Both the position numbers and the translations under genes were made by a program. From contig NZ_LR134263.1 of the NCBI RefSeq assembly GCF_900636325.1, forward strand, positions 1,674,001 through 1,738,000: a stretch of DNA of 64,000 bases, given 5' to 3'. The number at the start of each line of letters is the position of its first letter. The first letter of the stretch is position 1. Below the pieces are notes generated by a model. That model ran no database searches, was not told the origin of the DNA, and was given only the letters and a program-made list of their open reading frames with translations. Positions 57,665-64,000 of the stretch are shown piece after piece. Source of the stretch: Staphylococcus delphini (lineage in GTDB: Bacteria; Bacillota; Bacilli; Staphylococcales; Staphylococcaceae).

Positions 57665-57964
57665 TTAAGCCATTTCGTCATACTTGCCCGTTAACGTTTC
57701 AATACTGATGCCTTCAGTCACATGATAAAACTTCACTTGGCTAATAATGCTGGGTGATTCAAGTTCAACCATACGCTCGTTCATTTTTTGAATTAAAATC
57801 AGCAAACTACTCATATCCCCTTCAATCGTCGTTTCTAATGGTCCGACACGGTAGTTTAACCCTGACTCGTCTATCACTTTGATGGCTTCATCTACAAAAG
57901 GAATCACATCTTCTCCATGAGGTGTTTGTGGGATAATTTGAATGCTCATTAACGTATCTATCAT
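57665..57964 (-). CDS. Thiamine-binding family protein (MTH1187/YqgV, DUF77)
   Basis: 99 aa, ferredoxin-like fold: MSIQIIPQTPHGEDVIPFVDEAIKVI, SGLNYRVGPLETTIEGD (the conserved YxvgPxxTxxEG core). Members bind thiamine or hydroxymethylpyrimidine. The nearby thiW-like gene makes a vitamin B1 link plausible. Own RBS (AGGAGG); monocistronic. Confidence 0.88.
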   Translation of the reverse strand: MIDTLMSIQIIPQTPHGEDVIPFVDEAIKVIDESGLNYRVGPLETTIEGDMSSLLILIQKMNERMVELESPSIISQVKFYHVTEGISIETLTGKYDEMA

Positions 57965-58129
57965 ATGAAAACCTCCTTAATACATTTTATTATGACTTTG
58001 ATTGTATAACGTTGCAAAAATAAAGTGCTTTCAGTCATTGAATTTGTATTTTTCATTTGAACTGACTTCTATTTTTAAGCTACGAACAGACTACAACTTC
58101 CTTCACTTATACATAAAGGCCAAAACTGA

Positions 58130-58172
58130 CGCAAAAAATAAGACTAGGCGCATGTGCAATCCTAGTCTTATT
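58130..58172 (-). terminator. Terminator of porAB
   Basis: A perfect 12-bp stem AATAAGACTAGG/CCTAGTCTTATT, with TTTTTT following on the minus strand, 52 bp past porB. Confidence 0.95.
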
Positions 58173-58223
58173 ATCAGTCCGATATTTAGTGTACGTGAAT
58201 ACGCTTAAGCATTTGCTACTTTT

Positions 58224-59090
58224 TTATACAAATTGTTTTGTAAATGACTCAAACTGTTCTTCTGTTAAATTCAAGTCTTGATGTGCTAAAGGCGTTTCTG
58301 CTAAGCCGTCAATTTGCGATTCATATGAAGGTGTTGTCGTATCTTGGTACACAATCCCTTTCACTAATGAATCGTGTTCGAGCACGGTTTGTAATGCAGC
58401 TTGTTTATTGCTGACGTCATAATTTTCAATATCATCAATAGCAGTTAAATTCTCTTTGAACCAGTCATACGTATTAATTTTATTGTACGTCACACATGGT
58501 GAAAAGACGTTGACGAATGAAAAACCATCATGATTAATTGCGTCTTCAATCATTTTCGTTAACGCTTTAATATCACTTGAGAAACCTTGCGCAACGAATG
58601 TCGCCCCAGACGATAATGCCAACTCTAAAGGCGCCACGTTTTGTTCAATGTTGCCTTTAGGTGTGGTTTTAGTCACAAATCCTGGCGCTGATGAAGGTGA
58701 TGTTTGTCCTTTAGTCAGTCCGTAGATTTGGTTATCCATCACGATGTAAGTGATATTCATATTTCGACGTAACGCATGAATCGTATGCCCCATACCGATA
58801 GCGTAACCATCACCGTCACCACCAGAAGCGATAACAGTAAGGTCACGGTTAGCCATTTTGACACCTTGTGCGAGTGGTAATGCACGCCCATGAATGGAAT
58901 GGACACCGTAAGAGTTCACATAGCCTGATAGACGTCCTGAACAACCAATTCCTGTAATGAGTGCCACTTCATCTGGTTCTAATCCAACGTTTGCTGCTGC
59001 TTTTTGGATAGCCGCTTGTACTGAGAAGTCGCCACAGCCCGGACACCAATTGGGTTTCACATTATTTCTAAAATCTTTAAATGTAGCCAA
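58224..59090 (-). CDS. porB: 2-oxoacid:ferredoxin oxidoreductase, beta subunit
   Basis: 288 aa TPP-binding subunit: WCPGCGDFSVQAA, GCSGR, GDGDGYAIGMGH TPP motif, VMDNQIYGLTKGQTSP. Forms a two-subunit enzyme with porA that oxidises pyruvate or 2-oxoglutarate to acyl-CoA with reduced ferredoxin. Starts directly after the porA stop. Confidence 0.95.
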   Translation of the reverse strand: MATFKDFRNNVKPNWCPGCGDFSVQAAIQKAAANVGLEPDEVALITGIGCSGRLSGYVNSYGVHSIHGRALPLAQGVKMANRDLTVIASGGDGDGYAIGMGHTIHALRRNMNITYIVMDNQIYGLTKGQTSPSSAPGFVTKTTPKGNIEQNVAPLELALSSGATFVAQGFSSDIKALTKMIEDAINHDGFSFVNVFSPCVTYNKINTYDWFKENLTAIDDIENYDVSNKQAALQTVLEHDSLVKGIVYQDTTTPSYESQIDGLAETPLAHQDLNLTEEQFESFTKQFV

Positions 59091-60851
59091 TTACACTCTC
59101 TCCTTTAATGCATTCAAAATTTCTAAACCTTTATCCTCAATTTCGTGTGGTAAAAATGGTGTGCCGTCGTATTTTGTTTGTTTGACGAGTTTGTCACCTA
59201 AGTTCACGTTCATTTTAATAATATTTGCGAGTTGACCTTGATAGTTATGTTCAACAACAACGACTTTTTCCGCTTTATCCACAGCGTCTTGAATGACTTC
59301 TGTTGGGAAAGGATGTAATTGTCGAATTTGTAAATGGTTAATGCGGTGGCCTTGTTGTTCTAAACGTGATGCCCCTTCTTGGATCGCACCTTTTGTTGAA
59401 ATAAATCCAAGGTATAAAATATCTGCATCGTCATGTGTCGCTGTACCTTCTACCGGTTTTGGAATGACTAATTTTTCTGTTTTGCGCATACGTTTATCCA
59501 TTTGATTTTGACGATTTTCTGCTGCTTCACTCGGCTTACCTTCTTCGTTATGCTCAACACCTGTCACGTGGTGAATGCCGCCTTTAACGCCTGGAATTGG
59601 ACGGGGTGACACGCCAGATTCTGTAACCGCATAACGTTTGAAGTAGTCTTTGTCGTCTTCATCTCTTTCAATATCTTCCGTAATCGTTGCGCCTCGACGA
59701 ATTTCAATTTTCGAATGATCGAGTGCTTTCACCGTTTGCTTACCTAATGACAATTGTAAGTCACTTAATAAGATGACTGGACATTGATATTCTTCAGCTA
59801 AGTTAAATGCCTCTACCGTTAAGTAAAATGCGTCTTCTGCATCTGTCGGGGCAAGCACAATTTTCGGAATATCACCGTGTGTACCGTAAATCATTTGCAT
59901 TAAGTCGGATTGTTCTTGCTTTGTCGGTAAACCTGTTGATGGACCCCCACGTTGCGTATTAACAACTACGAATGGTGTTTCAGTCATCCCTGATAAACCA
60001 ATTGCTTCCATCATTAATGATAAACCTGGACCCGCTGATGCTGTGAAGGCACGTACGCCCCCGTAGTTTGCACCAATCGCCATCGTTGCAGCAGCAATTT
60101 CATCTTCGGTTTGAATAACTGAACCGCCCACTTTAGGTAAATTGTCGATCATATACTCCATTACTTCTGAAGCGGGTGTGATAGGATAGGCTGCCATAAA
60201 TCTTGAGCCCGCTGAAATAGCACCTAAACCAATCGCATCATTCCCAATCATATAGAGGTGAGGTACGCCGCTACTTTCTTCTAATTCAAAGTCTCCGTTC
60301 ACTTCACCCATTTGTTCGTGCATTAAACGATAGCCTTCATTTAACGCTTGAATATTTAAGTCGACTACTTTTTCGCCTTTTTTCTCGAACATATTCGTAA
60401 TTAAAGCTTCAAAAGTATCCGTATTCAAGTGCATTAATGCTGCAGTTGCACCAATTGCTACCATGTTTTTCATTAAAGTCGTCCCTAATTCTTTAGCTAC
60501 TTCTGTAAAGGGTAGGACGATAAGTTGCGCCTTACTATCTTCAGGCTTCTCTGGTTTTGCCTTACTATCTGCTAAAATGACGCTATCTTCACGCATTTCG
60601 TGATGGTTCAACACAATCGTTTCTTGGTCGAACGCTACCAGAATATCTAAATCATCACTAATGGCATGCACAGGTGTTGTCGAAACACGGATTTTATTAT
60701 TAGTATGACCACCTTTAATACGGCTAGAAAAATGACGATAACCGTATAAATAATAGCCTTTGCGGTTCATAGCAGTAGCGAAAATTTCACCCGTTGATTC
60801 GATACCTTCGCCTTGCTGACCTCCCACTTTCCATGATAATTGAGATTTCAT
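59091..60851 (-). CDS. porA: 2-oxoacid:ferredoxin oxidoreductase, alpha subunit (gamma-alpha fusion)
   Basis: 586 aa. N-terminal gamma domain (GGQQGEGIESTGEIFATA) fused to the alpha/pyrimidine domain (AYPITPASEVMEYM, QTEDEIAAATMAIGA, TASAGPGLSLM, QRGGPSTGLPT) and a C-terminal VVVEHNYQGQL region. Fused gamma-alpha two-subunit form as in other staphylococci and KorAB. Confidence 0.95.
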   Translation of the reverse strand: MKSQLSWKVGGQQGEGIESTGEIFATAMNRKGYYLYGYRHFSSRIKGGHTNNKIRVSTTPVHAISDDLDILVAFDQETIVLNHHEMREDSVILADSKAKPEKPEDSKAQLIVLPFTEVAKELGTTLMKNMVAIGATAALMHLNTDTFEALITNMFEKKGEKVVDLNIQALNEGYRLMHEQMGEVNGDFELEESSGVPHLYMIGNDAIGLGAISAGSRFMAAYPITPASEVMEYMIDNLPKVGGSVIQTEDEIAAATMAIGANYGGVRAFTASAGPGLSLMMEAIGLSGMTETPFVVVNTQRGGPSTGLPTKQEQSDLMQMIYGTHGDIPKIVLAPTDAEDAFYLTVEAFNLAEEYQCPVILLSDLQLSLGKQTVKALDHSKIEIRRGATITEDIERDEDDKDYFKRYAVTESGVSPRPIPGVKGGIHHVTGVEHNEEGKPSEAAENRQNQMDKRMRKTEKLVIPKPVEGTATHDDADILYLGFISTKGAIQEGASRLEQQGHRINHLQIRQLHPFPTEVIQDAVDKAEKVVVVEHNYQGQLANIIKMNVNLGDKLVKQTKYDGTPFLPHEIEDKGLEILNALKERV

Positions 60852-60899
60852 AGATTTAGCCTCCTACACGTTTGAATTCACTCAATATTTTATCAAAAT

Positions 60900-60932
60900 A
60901 ACCCACCATTTGCTCTACAAAATAGTGGGTTT
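60900..60932 (-). terminator. Hairpin between ymdB and porA
   Basis: AACCCAC-ATTT…AAAT-GTGGGTT, 49 bp upstream of porA on the coding side and 72 bp past ymdB. A T-poor terminator or processing site that separates the genes. Confidence 0.6.
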
Positions 60933-61003
60933 GAAAAAAATTCATACTAATGGCGGATAGGGATATATCACAATTCAGCCACTTTTTGAACGAATTGTTA
61001 TGA

Positions 61004-61798
61004 TTATGCTTCAAATGGATGATCTTCATTAATTAAAATACGTTCAATTTTCTTCGCTGTGCCATCTTCTTTTAAATCAATAATGACACCTGACAATACG
61101 CTTCGTCCTTCATCCGGCACGACATGGCGTTGCGGTAAACTCGTAATAAAACGCTTAATGACTTCATCGCGGTTAATACCTAATATACCGTCGTAATAGC
61201 CTGTCATCCCGACATCTGTAATATATGCCGTTCCTTGTGGCAAAATACGATTGTCTGACGTTTGAATATGGGTATGCGTGCCTACAATTGCACTGACACG
61301 CCCATCTAAATACCACGCCATTGCATTTTTTTCCGAAGTCGTCTCAGCATGAAAATCGACAAAAATATAATCCGCTTCTTTTTCAGCTTCTGCAATCAGT
61401 TGATCTGCTTTTTTAAATGGATCGTCAATCATCGGCATAAAACTACGCCCTTGCAAGTTGATCACTGCCAATTTTTTAGCGTTAAGTTGCAAGATACGCA
61501 TCCCAACGCCTGGTGCTTCATCTGGGAAATTGGCTGGTCGCACAAGACGTGTCGCCTCATGGATAAAATCATAAATTTCACGTTGTCCATACGTGTGATT
61601 GCCCATCGTCATAAAATCGACACCTTCACGTAACAACTGCTTATATATTTTTTCAGTTAACCCTTTGCCGTGTGCTGCGTTTTCAGCATTCACAATCGTT
61701 AACGTCGGACGATAATGTTGTTTAAGTTTCGGCAACAGTTCTGAAATTGTTTGCCGGCCGACTTTCCCAACAATATCACCAATAAATAAAATCCTCAT
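61004..61798 (-). CDS. ymdB: YmdB-family metallophosphoesterase
   Basis: 264 aa binuclear metal phosphodiesterase (TIGR00282): MRILFIGDIVGKVGR, NAENAAHGKGL, MGNHTYGQ, DFHAETTSEK, GTHTHIQTSD. In Bacillus hydrolyses 2',3'-cyclic nucleotides and affects biofilm; usually next to rny, which is not adjacent here. Confidence 0.95.
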   Translation of the reverse strand: MRILFIGDIVGKVGRQTISELLPKLKQHYRPTLTIVNAENAAHGKGLTEKIYKQLLREGVDFMTMGNHTYGQREIYDFIHEATRLVRPANFPDEAPGVGMRILQLNAKKLAVINLQGRSFMPMIDDPFKKADQLIAEAEKEADYIFVDFHAETTSEKNAMAWYLDGRVSAIVGTHTHIQTSDNRILPQGTAYITDVGMTGYYDGILGINRDEVIKRFITSLPQRHVVPDEGRSVLSGVIIDLKEDGTAKKIERILINEDHPFEA

Positions 61799-62129
61799 AT
61801 TTTCCGTCCTCTCTAATGCCCTAATTGCTATTTTATATCATTTGTTAAAATAACAACCTTTTCATTGGGGCGCTGCAAAAACATTTTCAAAGGGACGTCT
61901 CTCAAACATTGTTGTCATGGCACGTCCCTTGTTCATCGTCATGTTCGAACTGTTTGACATCACGATGTTACATGTATGTTGATACGTTTTATTGTACCGT
62001 TCTCACCATCGATGTCAATGTATGTGCGAAAAAATGTCGTCGCAAGTGGACTCGAATTTCTTTATCATATTTCATCAAAGCTAAGTTAACTCCATTTTTG
62101 AAAATTTATAGTCAATACGGCTGTATCAT
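61799..62129. other. Intergenic between metal ATPase and ymdB
   Basis: About 330 bp. An inverted repeat AAGGGACGT…ACGTCCCTT (about 61889-61929) may terminate the ATPase transcript. Otherwise AT-rich and without a gene. Confidence 0.45.
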
Positions 62130-64000
62130 TTATTCCGTCGTCACCTCAGGATCATCTGCTTTAACATACAGGAGACGAATCGCATTTAAAGCGACAATCA
62201 ACGTGGCCCCCATATCAGAAAATACAGCTATCCACAACGTCAACCAACCTGGAATGACAAGTAACAACGCTAATAATTTAATCGCAATTGCAAACGTAAT
62301 ATTCGCCTTAATTATACGCATTGTTTTTTGACTCAAACGATATGTAAAAGGTAATTTCGACATATCGTCACTGAGGAGTGCAATATCTGCCGTTTCAAGT
62401 GCGGTATCTGTACTCGCACCACCCATCGCAATACCTACTGATGCGCTCGCCAGTGCTGGTGCATCATTCACCCCGTCACCGACCATCGCAACTGTCCCAT
62501 ATTGCTGCTTAAGTTGTTCAATTTCATTTAATTTATCGACAGGCATCAAATCCGCTTTAACATCTGTCATGTGAAGTCTTTGGGCGATCGCTCGTGCTGT
62601 TTTCTCATTGTCTCCTGTCAACATAACGGTATGTTGAATACCAAGTTCACGAAGCGCCTGTATCGCTTTTTGAGACTGTTCACGCACTTCATCCCGCACA
62701 GCAATTAACATGCGTAACACATCGTCCACTGATACGAGAATAATCGTATTTCCTTGCTCTTGTAATTGTTGAATTTGCGTTGTTATCGTCGGTTGCGCCA
62801 CTTTAAACATTTGCGGTTGTCCAATGATGAATTGACGCCCTGCAACGTTTGCCGTCACCCCTTGGCCTGTTTTTGAATGGAAATCTGTTACATCATATTG
62901 GTCAACATGGTGATGATTTGTTTCGGCATAGCGTACAATTGCCCGTGCTAGCGGATGATCCGAACGACTTTCAATGGCTGCAATTTGTCCAATCAGGTCG
63001 GTGTCATCACACATCTCTGTTAAAGGCAGGACAGTGGTCACTTCAGGTTGTCCCATCGTTAGTGTCCCAGTTTTATCAAAAGCAAACGCACGAATACGAC
63101 TGATTTGTTCTAGGTGAATGCCCCCTTTAATGAGCACACCATTTTTCGCTGCATTACCAATACTCGATACGATAGAAATTGGAGTTGCAATGACTAACGC
63201 ACAGGGACAGCCTACAACGAGCACGGCCAAACCTTGATAAACCCACGTTAAAAATGATTGATGTAACACGACTGGTGGCACAATCGCAACGAGTAACGCG
63301 ATAACTATAATGGCAGGGGTATAATAGCGCGCGAATTTTTCAATAAATGCTTGTGCCGGTGTTTGATTTAATTGGGCTTCTTCAACGAGTTGAATCATTT
63401 TGGCTAATGTCGTATGCGCTGCTGTTTTCGTGACACGCACTTCAAGGACGCCATCTTCATTCAATGTCCCTGCAAAAACTTCTGCATCTTCCACTTTTTC
63501 AACCGGCATCGACTCACCGGTAATCGCGGCTTGATTCACTGCAGCGCGCCCCGAAACGACAACACCATCTAACGCAATTTTTTGTCCCGGTTTAATATAT
63601 AACGTTTCACCGATTACAATGTCATCCACAGGCACCTTGATATGTTGGCCGTCTCGTAAAACTGTTGCTTCATCTGGCGCAATGTCCATTAAAGACTGCA
63701 TCGACTGACGTGCTTTGTCCATAGAAAATGTTTCAAGCGCTTCACTCATCGCAAATAAAATGACCACGGCTGCGACTTCTCCCCATTGACCAATGATTGC
63801 GCCGCCGATAACCGCAATCGTCATCAATGTGTGCATATCAAATTCGGCATGCACTAAATTTTTAACGCCTCGGATGAGTAGCGCACTTCCACTTAATAGT
63901 ATCGAACAAGCGAATAGTAAAATCGTCATCATATGGCTTTCGCCGCTCATCAAATGTGAAATGTAACCGAGCAGCATGAACAACGTCGCCACACATATAG
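62130..64000 (-). CDS. P1B-type heavy-metal ATPase (Cd/Zn/Co class), 5' end outside the window
   Basis: At least 620 residues in the window, and the frame is still open at 64,000. Six or more TM helices, TGES in AAITGESMPVEK, CPC in VGCPCALVIATP (metal-binding intramembrane motif), phosphorylation DKTGTLTMG, SDHPLARAI HP motif, GDGVNDAPAL. CPC plus the absence of CPH/SPC favours divalent soft-metal (Zn/Cd/Pb/Co) export. An N-terminal HMA domain, if any, would lie beyond the edge. Confidence 0.92.
   Translation of the reverse strand, partial: ICVATLFMLLGYISHLMSGESHMMTILLFACSILLSGSALLIRGVKNLVHAEFDMHTLMTIAVIGGAIIGQWGEVAAVVILFAMSEALETFSMDKARQSMQSLMDIAPDEATVLRDGQHIKVPVDDIVIGETLYIKPGQKIALDGVVVSGRAAVNQAAITGESMPVEKVEDAEVFAGTLNEDGVLEVRVTKTAAHTTLAKMIQLVEEAQLNQTPAQAFIEKFARYYTPAIIVIALLVAIVPPVVLHQSFLTWVYQGLAVLVVGCPCALVIATPISIVSSIGNAAKNGVLIKGGIHLEQISRIRAFAFDKTGTLTMGQPEVTTVLPLTEMCDDTDLIGQIAAIESRSDHPLARAIVRYAETNHHHVDQYDVTDFHSKTGQGVTANVAGRQFIIGQPQMFKVAQPTITTQIQQLQEQGNTIILVSVDDVLRMLIAVRDEVREQSQKAIQALRELGIQHTVMLTGDNEKTARAIAQRLHMTDVKADLMPVDKLNEIEQLKQQYGTVAMVGDGVNDAPALASASVGIAMGGASTDTALETADIALLSDDMSKLPFTYRLSQKTMRIIKANITFAIAIKLLALLLVIPGWLTLWIAVFSDMGATLIVALNAIRLLYVKADDPEVTTE

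Noticed and set aside
61909..62331. 140-codon plus-strand frame opposite the metal ATPase end
   Set aside because: Largely antisense to conserved ATPase codons, Cys-rich low-quality start, no RBS.

Overview
This window is Staphylococcus chromosome. The core gene order glnA-glnR-ynbB-hflX / bsaA / hydrolase-miaA-hfq / glpD-glpK-glpF-glpP-mutL-mutS / ymcA-miaB / porB-porA-ymdB is the one I know from staphylococci. The AT-rich codon use, AGGAGG-type ribosome binding sites and staphylococcal surface and secreted proteins (a KxYKxGKxW/LPxTG serine-rich adhesin, two thermonucleases, an Spl-like protease) agree. The accessory content suggests an animal-associated species such as the S. intermedius/S. 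hyicus groups, but that is inference. I saw no tRNA, rRNA or CRISPR array.

Layout. 1-17,150 is a surface/secretion region: thermonuclease, a cluster of micro-ORFs, a giant serine-rich repeat adhesin (2,488 aa), a second thermonuclease whose C-terminal Excalibur domain is frameshifted off, a HAD phosphatase, an MFS transporter with a glycerophosphodiesterase, an IS110 remnant, and an Spl-like protease whose signal peptide carries a frameshift and a stop. 17,150-24,300 is accessory: a (Cys-x-Gly)n membrane protein, a membrane protein gene split by an IS3-family element (copy 1, 1,344 bp, TSD TAA), an Abi_2/AbiF-like HEPN gene preceded by its own promoter, a two-hairpin RNA and a terminator, and an IS21-family element (2,198 bp, TSD CTTTA) that replaces the last codons of that HEPN gene. 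24,400-32,895 is a composite integrative island. An 89-bp sequence from the 3' end of glnA (last codons plus terminator) occurs three times, with a fourth degenerate copy. Between the copies lie three small HTH-protein/micropeptide modules, an OLD/PARIS-like ATPase-TOPRIM gene with a Dam-type methylase, a secreted Gly/Ala-rich protein with a two-TM partner, a nuclease-toxin-like gene with a structured leader RNA, and the C-terminal stub of a tyrosine integrase.

32,848-64,000 is mostly core genome: nitrogen control (glnA/glnR with a consensus GlnR box), HflX, glutathione peroxidase, miaA-hfq, the glp regulon with two leader terminators expected to be GlpP targets, mutSL, miaB/ymcA, a ThiW-like transporter component, 2-oxoacid:ferredoxin oxidoreductase, ymdB and a P1B metal ATPase that runs off the window. 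It is interrupted at 37,911-40,758 by a Panacea-domain antitoxin gene overlapping a 358-codon partner with C-terminal membrane segments, the likely toxin. That partner is split by IS3 copy 2 (TSD GTA); removing the IS and one TSD restores the frame.

The main theme is a dense set of defence and toxin-antitoxin-like loci around a glnA integration hotspot, several broken by insertion sequences or frameshifts. The strongest leads are the AbiF-like HEPN gene with its leader RNA, the IS-broken Panacea pair, the ATPase-TOPRIM/methylase pair, and the nuclease gene with a structured leader.
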